Shown: one piece after another, positions 55,067 through 63,575 of the stretch
How the letters are laid out: each line of letters starts with the position of its first letter
Numbering within the stretch: position 1 is the stretch's first letter
Assembly: GCF_030317205.1 (NCBI RefSeq)
Contig: NZ_JASZYB010000002.1
Coordinates: forward strand, 548,501-612,500
Length of the DNA stretch: 64,000 bases
DNA from: Variovorax sp. J2L1-78
Lineage (GTDB): Bacteria; Pseudomonadota; Gammaproteobacteria; Burkholderiales; Burkholderiaceae_C
Reading direction: 5' to 3'
The notes under the pieces: model-generated
What the model was told of the DNA's origin: nothing
The model's database searches: none
What the model saw: only the letters and a program-made list of their open reading frames with translations
Translations under genes and position numbers: made by a program

Positions 55067-55456
55067 ATGCCCAAGCAAGCCATCATCCCGCCCGGCACCA
55101 CCACCCCCATCGCGCCCTTCGTTCCCGGCACCATGGCCGACGGCGTCGTCTACGTGTCGGGCACGCTGCCCTTCGACAAGGACAACAACGTGGTCCACGT
55201 GGGCGATGCGACGCTGCAGACGCGCCATGTGCTCGAGACCATCAAGAGCGTCATCACCACCGCCGGCGGCACGATGGACGACGTGACCTTCAACATGATC
55301 ATGATCAAGGACTGGGCCGACTACGCGAAGGTCAACGCGGTCTATGCGGAGTACTTCCCGGGCGTGAAGCCGGCGCGCTACTGCATCCAGTGCGGCCTGG
55401 TGAAGCCCGACGCGCTGGTGGAAATCGCCTCCATCGCCCACGTCGGCAAGCCCTGA
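55067..55456 (+). CDS. rutC: 3-aminoacrylate deaminase RutC (RidA family)
   Basis: 129 residues of the RidA/YjgF trimer family. [28 protein letters not shown] and [26 protein letters not shown] carry the conserved active-site Arg and the closing segment. It removes or channels aminoacrylate in the Rut pathway. The stop and the rutD ATG overlap by one base. Confidence 0.95.
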   Translation: MPKQAIIPPGTTTPIAPFVPGTMADGVVYVSGTLPFDKDNNVVHVGDATLQTRHVLETIKSVITTAGGTMDDVTFNMIMIKDWADYAKVNAVYAEYFPGVKPARYCIQCGLVKPDALVEIASIAHVGKP

Positions 55457-56250
55457 TGCCGCTGTACCACGAGGTCCACGGCCAGGCGACGCCCGGCGCG
55501 CCCAGCCTGCTGCTGTCGTCCGGCCTGGGCGGCTCGGCGAATTTCTGGAAGCCGCAGATCCCGGCGCTGGTGGCTGCCGGCTGGCGCGTGGTCGCGTACG
55601 ACCAGCGCGGCACCGGCCGCAGCCCCGAAGCGCTGAAGGCCGACTACACGATCGCCGACATGGCACACGACGTGGTCGAGGTGCTCGACGCGACCGACAC
55701 CGCGCAATGCATCGTCATCGGCCATGCCCTGGGCGGCCTGGTCGGCCTGCAGTTCGCGCTCGATGCACCGTCGCGCGTGGCCGGGCTGGTGCTGGTCAAC
55801 GCCTGGTCCCGGCCCAACCCGCATTCGGCGCGCTGCTTCGAGGCGCGGCTGGCGCTGCTGGGCGCGGTCGGCCCGCGTGCCTATGTCGAGGCGCAGCCAA
55901 TCTTCCTGTACCCGGCCGACTGGTGCGCCGCGCATGCCGACGAGGTGCAGGCCGAAGTCGATCACGCCTTCGCGCACTTCCCCGGCGAAGCCAACATGCG
56001 GGCGCGCATCGGCGCGCTGCGCGCCTTCGACGTCGACGCGCGACTGGGCAGCATCGCGGTGCCGACACTGGTCGCCGCCGCGATGGACGACGTGCTCGTG
56101 CCCTGGACGATGTCGCAGCGCCTGGCCGACGCCCTGCCCCGCGCGATACTCGACCGGGTACCGCATGGCGGACACGCCCACAGCGTGACGGACGCGGACA
56201 CCTTCAACGCCACCCTGCTCGCCTTCCTCGCCAAGACGGGCGCTTACTGA
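55456..56250 (+). CDS. rutD: Putative aminoacrylate hydrolase RutD
   Basis: 264 residues, alpha/beta-hydrolase fold. The nucleophile elbow reads GHALGG, so Ala replaces the usual Ser of GxSxG; E. coli RutD has the same GHALG (from memory), so this is a family trait and not decay. [13 protein letters not shown] contains the His. It speeds aminoacrylate hydrolysis to malonic semialdehyde. Starts on the last base of the rutC stop. Confidence 0.93.
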   Translation: MPLYHEVHGQATPGAPSLLLSSGLGGSANFWKPQIPALVAAGWRVVAYDQRGTGRSPEALKADYTIADMAHDVVEVLDATDTAQCIVIGHALGGLVGLQFALDAPSRVAGLVLVNAWSRPNPHSARCFEARLALLGAVGPRAYVEAQPIFLYPADWCAAHADEVQAEVDHAFAHFPGEANMRARIGALRAFDVDARLGSIAVPTLVAAAMDDVLVPWTMSQRLADALPRAILDRVPHGGHAHSVTDADTFNATLLAFLAKTGAY

Positions 56251-56256
56251 CATCCC

Positions 56257-56847
56257 ATGACCCAAGCACTCGACACCGCCGCCCTGGCGACCCTCTTCAC
56301 CGAAGCCCGCAGCCAGAACGGCTGGACGGCCGAGCCCGTGTCCGACGACCTGCTCCAGCAGGTCTACGAACTCGCCCGCATGGGCCCGACCTCGGTCAAC
56401 TGCTCGCCGGCCCGCTTCGTCTTCGTGCGCACCCCCGAGGGCAAGGAACGTCTGAAGCCGGCCCTGTCGCCCAGCAACGTCGACAAGACGATGACGGCCC
56501 CCGTCACGGTGATCGCGGCCTGGGACACGGCCTTCTACGACAAGCTGCCCAAGCTGTTCCCGCATGCCGACGCACGCCCCTGGGTGGCCGGCACCCCGGA
56601 GCTGGCGCACGAATCCGCCTTCCGCAACGGCACGCTGCAGGCGGCCTACCTGATCCTGGCGGCCCGCTCGCTGGGCCTGGACGCCGGCCCGATGTCGGGC
56701 TTCGACAAGGCCAAGGTCAACGCCGCCTTCTTCGGCGGCACGACCTGGACCGTCAACTTCCTCATCAACCTCGGCCACGGCGACGCGTCGAAGGTCTTCG
56801 GCCGCCTGCCGCGGCTGGACTTCGCCGAGGCCTGCACGCTCGCCTGA
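56257..56847 (+). CDS. rutE: Malonic semialdehyde reductase RutE (nitroreductase family)
   Basis: 196 residues of the FMN nitroreductase fold. [41 protein letters not shown] is the typical RutE N-terminus with the FMN-phosphate Arg. It reduces malonic semialdehyde to 3-hydroxypropionate, the excreted end product. It starts 6 bp after rutD. Confidence 0.95.
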   Translation: MTQALDTAALATLFTEARSQNGWTAEPVSDDLLQQVYELARMGPTSVNCSPARFVFVRTPEGKERLKPALSPSNVDKTMTAPVTVIAAWDTAFYDKLPKLFPHADARPWVAGTPELAHESAFRNGTLQAAYLILAARSLGLDAGPMSGFDKAKVNAAFFGGTTWTVNFLINLGHGDASKVFGRLPRLDFAEACTLA

Positions 56848-56861
56848 ACCCGTTCATCCTC

Positions 56862-57347
56862 ATGCAGAAGGCCGACTACCGCAACGCGATGTCTCGCCTG
56901 GGCGCGGCCGTCAACATCATCACCACCGACGGCCCGGCCGGCCGCGCAGGCTTCACGGCCTCGGCCGTGTGCAGCGTGACCGACGAGCCGCCCACGCTGC
57001 TGATCTGCCTGAACCGCACGGCGTCGGTGTACCCGGCCTTCGAGGCCAACGGCGTGCTGTGCGTGAACGTGCTGGCACCGGACCACCAGGCGCTCTCGGG
57101 CGTGTTCGGCGGCAAGACGCCGATGGACGAGCGCTTCGCGGCCGGCCGCTGGCACGCGGGCGTCACCGGCTCGCCGATGCTCGACGGCGCCGCCGTGTCC
57201 TTCGATTGCCGCGTGGTGCGCAGCACCGCCGTCGGCACGCACGACGTGCTGTTCTGCGAGGTGGCCGCCATCACGCTCGGCGACACGGCCCACGGGCTCG
57301 TGTACTTCGACCGGCGCTATCACGGCCTCATGACAACGGCAGACTGA
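56862..57347 (+). CDS. rutF: Flavin reductase RutF
   Basis: 161 residues of the split-barrel FMN reductase family, with [22 protein letters not shown] opening and [23 protein letters not shown]. It supplies FMNH2 to RutA from NADH. The last rut gene in the operon; no rutG transporter follows. It is convergent with the rutR-like gene 13 bp away. Confidence 0.94.
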   Translation: MQKADYRNAMSRLGAAVNIITTDGPAGRAGFTASAVCSVTDEPPTLLICLNRTASVYPAFEANGVLCVNVLAPDHQALSGVFGGKTPMDERFAAGRWHAGVTGSPMLDGAAVSFDCRVVRSTAVGTHDVLFCEVAAITLGDTAHGLVYFDRRYHGLMTTAD

Positions 57348-57360
57348 TCCGTCCGCCGGG

Positions 57361-58098
57361 TCAGTCCGCCGCGATGCCCTGCAGCACGATGCGCTGCACG
57401 TTCTCCACCGTCTGCTCGAAGAAGGCCGGGTCGTCGAGCGTGCGGCCGGTGATGGCCTGCACCTGGACGCCGAAGTCGGCGTAGTGCTGGGTGGTGGCCC
57501 ACAGCGCGAAGATCAGGTGGTGCGGGTCGACCGCGCCGAGCTTGCCGGCCGCGACCCACGCGCGGATGACCTCCGACTTGCGCTCGACCAGGTCGCGCAG
57601 CTCGCGACTGAGTTCGTCGCGCAGCAGCGGGGCGCCCTGGATCATCTCCAGACAGAACAGCCGCGATGCATCGGGCCGGTCGCGCGAGATCACCAGCTTG
57701 CGGCGGATGTAGTCGGCGATGGCCTCGTGCGGGTCCTGTTCCACGCTGAAGCCGCGCAGCGGCTCGAGCCACACGGTGAGCAGATCGCGCAGCACGCAGA
57801 CGTAGAGCTCCTCCTTGTTGGCGAAGTAGTAGAGCAGGTTGCTCTTGGAGACGTCGGCGCGCGCGGCCACCTGGTCGACGCTGGTGCCGTGCAGCCCGTA
57901 GCGCGAGAACAGGCCGAGCGCCGCGGCCAGGATGACGCTGCGCTTGTCCTCGATCTGCCGCAGGCGCCGGTTGATCGCGGCGGGCCCGCGCGCGGCCGGC
58001 GCCCGCTTGGCCAGCACCCGCTGCGACGGCTTGGCGACTGTCTTGGGAGCTGGCTTGGTGGTGGGCTTCCCCGCGGTGCTCCCTGTCATCTTTGCCAT
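57361..58098 (-). CDS. rutR: RutR-like TetR-family regulator of pyrimidine catabolism
   Basis: 245 residues. The DNA-binding domain is about 50-95 (ILAAALGLFSRYGLHGTSVDQVAARADVSKSNLLYYFANKEEL, helix 3 VSKSNLLYYF as in E. coli RutR). TQHYADFGVQVQAITGRTL is the ligand-pocket segment. E. coli RutR is about 212 residues; here about 35 extra N-terminal residues rich in Lys, Ala and Pro precede the fold, possibly binding DNA non-specifically. It faces the dioxygenase operon across a region with a RutR-like box. Confidence 0.93.
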   Translation of the reverse strand: MAKMTGSTAGKPTTKPAPKTVAKPSQRVLAKRAPAARGPAAINRRLRQIEDKRSVILAAALGLFSRYGLHGTSVDQVAARADVSKSNLLYYFANKEELYVCVLRDLLTVWLEPLRGFSVEQDPHEAIADYIRRKLVISRDRPDASRLFCLEMIQGAPLLRDELSRELRDLVERKSEVIRAWVAAGKLGAVDPHHLIFALWATTQHYADFGVQVQAITGRTLDDPAFFEQTVENVQRIVLQGIAAD

Positions 58099-58191
58099 GT
58101 CCTGGTGCTTTCTTGTGCATTGCTCTTCAAACGTGCACATCTGCTTGCACGAGCCGTACCCGCTTGGTGCGGCGGGGCGACGGTAACGCAT

Positions 58192-58207
58192 TTGTCCATT
58201 TGGTCCA
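58192..58207. promoter_or_regulatory. RutR-like operator between rutR and the dioxygenase operon
   Basis: TTGTCCA-TT-TGGTCCA against consensus TTGACCA-NN-TGGTCAA (two mismatches). It ends 2 bp before the sigma-54 -24 element, so bound protein would hinder the promoter. It lies in the rutR control region, so autoregulation is also possible. Confidence 0.65.
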
Positions 58208-58209
58208 AC

Positions 58210-58225
58210 TGGCATGGACGTTGCA
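58210..58225 (+). promoter_or_regulatory. Sigma-54 promoter of the dioxygenase-ABC operon
   Basis: TGGCATG-GACG-TTGCA differs from TGGCACG-N4-TTGCW at one base, with GG and GC 10 bp apart. Transcription should start near 58236, about 39 nt before the ATG at 58275. Three TGCAC-type half sites lie at 58114-58150 and could serve as enhancer contacts. Confidence 0.75.
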
Positions 58226-58274
58226 TGCCACACCGTGTCGCGACCGTCTTCGCGCTGGATCAAGGAATGACGAC

Positions 58275-59276
58275 ATGACGCTGCTGTCCGTACCGATCAT
58301 CGACCTCGCCCCCTACTTCGAGGGCACGCCGGACGCGCGCGCCGCGCTGGCGCAAAAGGTGGACGAGGCCTGCCGCAGCATCGGCTTCCTGGTCATCACG
58401 AACCACGGCATCGACCCCGCGCTGATCGCGCGCGTGTCGGCGCTCTCGCGCCAGTTCTTCGCGCTGCCGCTGGCCGAGAAGCGCAAGGTCGACCGGCCCC
58501 GCGAAGACGCGGTGCGCGGCTACAGCGCGGTCGGCGAGGAAGGCCTGTCGTACAGCCTCGAGGAGGCCGCGCCGGGCGACCTGAAGGAGTCCTTCTCGAT
58601 CGACCCCTCGGGCGTGCCCAACGACGACTACCACCGCGGCCCGGCCGCCGGCCCGCACTTCGAGCCCAACAGCTGGCCGCCGATTCCGGGCTTCCGCGAG
58701 GCCTACGAGGCCTACTTCGAGGCGATGAGCGACCTGTCGCGTTCGCTCATGCGCATCTTCGCGCTCGGCCTGAAGCTGCCCGAGACCTTCTTCGACGACA
58801 AGATCGACAAGCACATCAGCATGTTCCGCGTGCTGAGCTACCCGCCGCAGACCGAGGCGCCCCTGCCGGGCCAGCTGCGCGCCGGCGCCCACAGCGACTA
58901 CGGCAGCCTCACCATCGTGCTGCCCGACGACAAGGGGTTGCAGGTCTTCAACAAGGCCGGCCAGTGGGTCGACGTGCCGCAGGTCGACGGCGGCCTGGTC
59001 GTGAACATCGCCGACCTGATGATGCAGTGGACCAACGACCAGTGGGTGTCGACGCTGCACCGCGTGGTCAACCCACCCTTCGAGGTGGCCAGCAGCAACC
59101 GCCGGCAGTCGCTGGTCTTCTTCCATCAACCCAACTACGACGCGATGGTCGAGTGCCTGCCGAGCTGCCTGGTGCCGGGCGAGGTGGCGAAGTACGCGCC
59201 CATCTCCTCGGGCGACCATCTGACCTCGAAGTTCGTCAAGCAGACGACCTTCGGCGGCACCAAGGCCACGGCCTGA
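58275..59276 (+). CDS. 2-oxoglutarate/Fe(II) dioxygenase (isopenicillin N synthase family), pyrimidine-regulon member
   Basis: 333 residues. The N-terminal DIOX_N block (VPIIDLAPYF, CRSIGFLVITNHGID) is followed by the jelly-roll core; iron ligands are H206 and D208 (HSDYG) and H262 (STLHRV), and R277-x-S279 binds 2-oxoglutarate. The gene has a sigma-54 promoter and a RutR-like box of its own, opposite rutR. Thymine-7-hydroxylase belongs to this broad family, so oxidation of a pyrimidine methyl group is one possibility, untested. AAGGAATGACG is a good ribosome site. Confidence 0.9.
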   Translation: MTLLSVPIIDLAPYFEGTPDARAALAQKVDEACRSIGFLVITNHGIDPALIARVSALSRQFFALPLAEKRKVDRPREDAVRGYSAVGEEGLSYSLEEAAPGDLKESFSIDPSGVPNDDYHRGPAAGPHFEPNSWPPIPGFREAYEAYFEAMSDLSRSLMRIFALGLKLPETFFDDKIDKHISMFRVLSYPPQTEAPLPGQLRAGAHSDYGSLTIVLPDDKGLQVFNKAGQWVDVPQVDGGLVVNIADLMMQWTNDQWVSTLHRVVNPPFEVASSNRRQSLVFFHQPNYDAMVECLPSCLVPGEVAKYAPISSGDHLTSKFVKQTTFGGTKATA

Positions 59277-59296
59277 GCCCGCACGCGCAGACACGC

Positions 59297-59683
59297 ATGG
59301 CCCACCTCTCCTACGTCAACGTCTTCGCGAAGGACGTGGTCGCGCTCAGCGGCTTCTACCAGCGCGTGTTCGGCTTTCCCGAGATCGAGGCCATCCGCTC
59401 GCCGATCTTCCGCGGCCTGGACACCGGCAAGTCGAGCCTGGGCTTCAACGCGCTCGACGCCTACGCGCTGCTGCACCTGGCCGAGTTCTCCGACACCCGC
59501 GGCGTGAAGTTCCTGCTGAACATCGACGTCGATTCGAAGGACGAGGTCGACCGCAGGGTGCCCATCGCCGTCGACGCCGGCGCCAAGCTCGTCAAGGCGC
59601 CGTACGAGACCTACTACCACTGGTACCAAGCAGTACTGCTCGATCCCGAAGGCAACGTGTTCCGCATCAACTTCATGATGTAG
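59297..59683 (+). CDS. VOC/glyoxalase-family protein
   Basis: 128 residues of two beta-alpha-beta-beta-beta units. SYVNVFAKDVVALSGFYQRVFGFPEIE opens the first; HWYQAVLLDPEGNVFRINFM ends with the metal-binding Glu region typical of the fold. The enzyme role is not assignable (isomerase, dioxygenase or binding protein). It starts 20 bp after the dioxygenase stop, so a functional link to that enzyme is likely. Confidence 0.85.
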   Translation: MAHLSYVNVFAKDVVALSGFYQRVFGFPEIEAIRSPIFRGLDTGKSSLGFNALDAYALLHLAEFSDTRGVKFLLNIDVDSKDEVDRRVPIAVDAGAKLVKAPYETYYHWYQAVLLDPEGNVFRINFMM

Positions 59684-59735
59684 ACGCGCGCCGCCCTCCC
59701 CCTTCTTTTTTCTTCCCGCCTGAAAGGTCAGAGTG

Positions 59736-60827
59736 ATGTTGCGTCGATCGATTTCTTGCGCCGTTGCGGCGCTGGTGGCATGTGCAACGCTGCCGGGGGC
59801 CGCCGTGGCTGCCGATGGCTTCACCCTCAAGGGCGAGCCGAAGATCGCGATGATCTATTTCGGCCCGAAGAACGACGGCGGCTGGACGCAGGCCTTCGAC
59901 GAGGCACGGCTCAAGGTCGAGGCCGCCATCGGCAAGAAGATCCAGTTCGTCGAGAACGTGCCCGAAGACGCCTCGGCCATCAAGCCGGCGGCCGAGCGCT
60001 TCATCTCGCGCGGTGCCAACATCGTGATCGGCACGGCCTTCGGCTATTCCGACGCCTTCAAGGAGCTGGCCGCCAAGTACCCCGATGTCGCCTTCCTCAA
60101 CGGCTCGGGCACCACCAACGGCGCCAACCTCGAATCGTTCTACGGCCGCACCTACGAGAGCCAGTACCTGTGCGGCATGGCAGCCGGCGCGGCATCCAAG
60201 AGCGGCAAGCTGGGCTTCGTCGCGGCCAACCCCTTCGGCGTGGTGAACTGGACCGTCAACGCCTTCGCGCTCGGGGCGCAGAAGATGAACCCGAATGCCA
60301 CCGTCAACGTGATCTACACCGGCGCGTGGAACGACCCGGTGAAGGAACGCGCCGCCGCGATGGCGCTGATCGACCAGGGCGCCGACGTGATCGGCCAACA
60401 CGTCGACTCGCCCACGCCGCAGATCGTCGCGCAGGAGCGCGGCGTGTACGGCACCGGCCACCACCGCGACCTGCGCCAGTTCGCGCCCAAGGCCACGCTG
60501 TGCTCGTCGGTCTGGGTCTGGGACAAGTTCCTCACGCCCGAACTCAAGAAGATCATGGCGGGCGGCTGGAAGCCGGCCCAATACGGCGCCTTCATCGCGA
60601 TGAAGGACGGCGGCACCGACATCGCCGGCTTCGGTGCAGGCGTGCCCAAAGACAAGGCTGCGCTCATCAATGCCGAACGCGATGCCTTGCTGAAGGGCAA
60701 GCAGATCTACGCCGGCCCGCTGAAGGACCGCGAGGGCAAGGAGCGCGTCGCCGCCGGCGCCGTGCTGTCGGACGCCGACCTCTGGAAGATGGACTGGTAC
60801 GTCAAGGGCGTGGTCACGCAGAAGTAA
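59736..60827 (+). CDS. BMP-family ABC transporter substrate-binding protein
   Basis: 363 residues. Signal peptide (LRRSISCAVAALVACATLPGAAVAA) then the BMP/PnrA opening KIAMIYFGPKNDGGWTQAFDEARLKVEA. Known BMP receptors bind purine or pyrimidine nucleosides or free bases. The start is ATG 59736 after AAAGG; a GTG just before it is in frame. The receptor, ATPase and two permeases are consecutive, so the importer is complete apart from the cut last gene. Confidence 0.93.
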   Translation: MLRRSISCAVAALVACATLPGAAVAADGFTLKGEPKIAMIYFGPKNDGGWTQAFDEARLKVEAAIGKKIQFVENVPEDASAIKPAAERFISRGANIVIGTAFGYSDAFKELAAKYPDVAFLNGSGTTNGANLESFYGRTYESQYLCGMAAGAASKSGKLGFVAANPFGVVNWTVNAFALGAQKMNPNATVNVIYTGAWNDPVKERAAAMALIDQGADVIGQHVDSPTPQIVAQERGVYGTGHHRDLRQFAPKATLCSSVWVWDKFLTPELKKIMAGGWKPAQYGAFIAMKDGGTDIAGFGAGVPKDKAALINAERDALLKGKQIYAGPLKDREGKERVAAGAVLSDADLWKMDWYVKGVVTQK

Positions 60828-60844
60828 GGCCCTGGCACCCGAGC

Positions 60845-62365
60845 ATGGCGACCGCCCTTCAACTCACCGGCATCGGCAAGTCCTTCGACGGCTTCCAGGC
60901 GCTGACCGACGCGGACTTCGACGCGCGTTGGGGCGAGGTGCATGCGCTGCTGGGCGAGAACGGTGCGGGCAAGTCGTCGCTGATGAACATCGCGGCCGGC
61001 CTCTATGCCCCCGAGGCCGGCCGGATGTGGGTCGACGACAACCCGGTGCAGCTGGGCGGCCCGCGCGATGCAGCGCGGCATCGCATCGGCATGGTGCACC
61101 AGCACTTCAAGCTGGTGAAGCCCTTCACCGTGGCCGAAAACATCCTGCTGGGCCATCCGTTGGCATCGGGCGAAGGCAGCCATCGCAAGCGGCTCGGCCA
61201 GTTGGAAGCACAGATCCGCGCCAAGGCGGCCGAGCTGGGCTTCGACATCGACCCGACGCAGCGCGTCGCGCACCTGTCGATCGCCGAGCAGCAGCGCGTG
61301 GAAATCCTCAAGGTGCTGCTGGCCGGCGCGCGCATCCTGATCCTCGACGAACCGACCGCCGTGCTGACCGATGCCGAAGCCGAGCGCCTGCTCTCGACCG
61401 TGCAGGCGCTCGCGCGCAGCGGCGCAGCCGTCGTGCTGGTCACGCACAAGATGGCCGACGTGAAGACCTATGCCGACCGCGTGACCGTGATGCGCGGCGG
61501 CCGCACGGTGAAGACGGTCGACCCGAAGCAGGTGGCGGTGGCCGAGCTGGTGCAGCTCACGGTCGGCGATTCGGTCGCGGTGCCGCAACGGCGGCGTGAT
61601 GGCGTCGCCGCCGGCGCGCCGCGGCTCACGGTGCGCGGACTGCGCAGTGCAGTGGCAGGTGGCCGACCGGCGCTCGACGGCGTCGACCTGCAACTGAAGG
61701 CCGGCGAGATCTACGGGCTGGCCGGCGTCGGTGGCAATGGCCAGGGCGAGCTGGCGGCGGCGCTGATGGGCCTGGACGATGCCGTCGAAGGCGACATCAC
61801 GCTGCAGGATGTCGGCGACCTGAAGCGCCTGTCGAATGCACAGCGGCGCAGCCTGCAATTCGCCGCGATCCCGGCCGACCGCTACGGCCTCGCGCTCGCG
61901 GGCGCATTGACCGTGGCCGAGAACTTCGGCATCGGCCAGGTGCATGCGGGCAGCTACGGCTCGCCGTGGCGGCTCGACACGCGCAAGCTCGAAGCCGATG
62001 CGCAGGCCGCGGTCGAACAGTTCGATGTGCAGGGCGTGCGCAGCCTCGGCCAGAAGGCCGCACTGCTCTCGGGCGGCAACGCGCAGAAGCTGGTGCTGGC
62101 GCGCGAGTTCGGCCGCGCGCCGCGCATCGTGCTGGCGCACAGCCCCAGCCGCGGGCTCGACGTGCGTGCCGGTGCCGAGGTGCATGCGCGCCTGCTGGCC
62201 GCCCGCGATGCGGGCGCGGCCGTGCTGCTGATCAGCGAAGACCTCGACGAGGTGCTGGCACTGGCCGACCGCGTCGGCGTGATGACGCGCGGACGCATCG
62301 TGGCCGAGTTCGATCAACCGGCGGACCGTCAGGCGGTCGGGCAGGCGATGACCGACCATGGCTGA
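60845..62365 (+). CDS. Double ABC ATPase of a BMP/nucleoside-type importer
   Basis: 506 residues, two ABC domains. The first has Walker A GENGAGKSS (near 36-44), signature LSIAEQQRVEILKVL and Walker B LILDEPTAVLT. The second has a degenerate P-loop GVGGNGQGE and signature LSGGNAQKLVLAREF, as in RbsA/NupA-like ATPases where the second site is weak. 17 bp after the receptor gene; overlaps the first permease by 8 nt. Confidence 0.95.
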   Translation: MATALQLTGIGKSFDGFQALTDADFDARWGEVHALLGENGAGKSSLMNIAAGLYAPEAGRMWVDDNPVQLGGPRDAARHRIGMVHQHFKLVKPFTVAENILLGHPLASGEGSHRKRLGQLEAQIRAKAAELGFDIDPTQRVAHLSIAEQQRVEILKVLLAGARILILDEPTAVLTDAEAERLLSTVQALARSGAAVVLVTHKMADVKTYADRVTVMRGGRTVKTVDPKQVAVAELVQLTVGDSVAVPQRRRDGVAAGAPRLTVRGLRSAVAGGRPALDGVDLQLKAGEIYGLAGVGGNGQGELAAALMGLDDAVEGDITLQDVGDLKRLSNAQRRSLQFAAIPADRYGLALAGALTVAENFGIGQVHAGSYGSPWRLDTRKLEADAQAAVEQFDVQGVRSLGQKAALLSGGNAQKLVLAREFGRAPRIVLAHSPSRGLDVRAGAEVHARLLAARDAGAAVLLISEDLDEVLALADRVGVMTRGRIVAEFDQPADRQAVGQAMTDHG

Positions 62366-63488
62366 TGCTTCGGTGACCGTTCCCTCGATCAACGCCGCAC
62401 CCGTGGCGCCACGGCGCCCCCTCGCCAGCCGGCGCTTCGCGCTCGAGCTGCGCCAGGAGATGGCGTGGCACCGGCAGGCGCTGATCCTCGGCGTGTCGCT
62501 CATCATCGGCATGGGCGTCTCGGCCGCGATCCTGGTCGCGGCGGGCGTGCCGGCCAACGAGCTGCTCAACGAGTTCGTGCTGCAGACGCTGTTCGACAAA
62601 CAGAGTCTGCAGGCCGTGCTGTTCCAGGCGGCGCCGATGATCCTGGTGGGCATCGCCGCGTCAATGGCCTTCCGCGCGCGCTTCTGGAACCTCGGCCTCG
62701 AGGGCCAGATGATTTGGGGCGCGATCGGCGCCACCACGATCTCTTTCTTCGACGTCGGCCCCGCCGCGCTGCGCCTGCCGCTGATGCTCGCCATGGCGAT
62801 GGCGCTCGGCCTGCTGTGGGCGATGGCGCCCACGCTGCTCAAGCTGAAGCTCGGCGTGAACGAGATCATCTCGTCGCTGATGCTCAACTACATCGCGAGC
62901 AACTTCCTGCTGCACCTGGTGTACGGCGCGTGGAAGGACCCGAAGGATTCCTTCCCCTACTCGCCGCAGTTCCGCGCCTTCGAGCGGCTGCCCGAATGGT
63001 TCGGCAACGTGAGCACGGCGGCCATCGGGCTGGCGCTCGTCGTCGCGGTGCTTGCCTGGTGGTTTGTCGGCATCAGCCGCGCGGGCCTCTACCTGCGCTT
63101 CGTCGACGCCAACCCCCGCATGGCCGATGCGGTCGGCGTGCCGGTGCGCCGCATGATCTTCTCGGCCGTGCTGCTGTCGGGCGCGCTGTCGGGCATCGCG
63201 GGCTTCGTCGTCGTCGCGGGGCAGGAAGGCCGGCTCACGCAGGCCTTCTACGCGGGCTATGGCTTCTCGGGCATCCTGATCGCCTTCCTGGCACGCAACA
63301 ACCCGCTGGCGGCCACGGTGGTGGCGGTGCTGGTGGCGGCGCTCTTCGTGGCCGGGCGCAACCTGCAGGTGTTCTACCAAATCCCGTTCTCGATGGTGCA
63401 ACTGATCCAGGCCATCGTCGTGATCTGCGTGGCGTCGTCGGACTTCTTCATTCGTCACCGCATCCGTTCGGTGGTGAGCAAGACCTGA
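62358..63488 (+). CDS. ABC transporter permease (NupP-like)
   Basis: 376 residues, about nine to ten helices. FRARFWNLGLEGQMIWGAIGA (near 105-125) and LGVNEIISSLMLNYIASNFLL are hallmark segments of the BPD_transp_2 nucleoside/sugar-type permeases. It starts inside the ATPase stop region. A stem-loop follows before the second permease. Confidence 0.93.
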   Translation: MADASVTVPSINAAPVAPRRPLASRRFALELRQEMAWHRQALILGVSLIIGMGVSAAILVAAGVPANELLNEFVLQTLFDKQSLQAVLFQAAPMILVGIAASMAFRARFWNLGLEGQMIWGAIGATTISFFDVGPAALRLPLMLAMAMALGLLWAMAPTLLKLKLGVNEIISSLMLNYIASNFLLHLVYGAWKDPKDSFPYSPQFRAFERLPEWFGNVSTAAIGLALVVAVLAWWFVGISRAGLYLRFVDANPRMADAVGVPVRRMIFSAVLLSGALSGIAGFVVVAGQEGRLTQAFYAGYGFSGILIAFLARNNPLAATVVAVLVAALFVAGRNLQVFYQIPFSMVQLIQAIVVICVASSDFFIRHRIRSVVSKT

Positions 63489-63523
63489 ATGAAACCCCCA
63501 CGCTCATCGCTTCGCGTATCGCT

Positions 63524-63573
63524 GCCCCCCGAGGGGGCGCGTCAGTGCCTTCGGGCGGCCGGGCAGCACTGAC
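63524..63573. repeat. Paired stem-loops between the two permease genes (REP-like)
   Basis: GCCCCCC-GA-GGGGGC (63524-63538) and a second stem GTCAGTGC / GCACTGAC (63541-63548 with 63566-63573), preceded by a CGCTTCGCGTATCGCTG tract. Intergenic strings of this type recur in Comamonadaceae genomes, judged from memory. It spans almost the whole 87-bp gap and ends 2 bp before the next ATG, which has no visible ribosome site. Confidence 0.7.
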
Positions 63574-63575
63574 CC

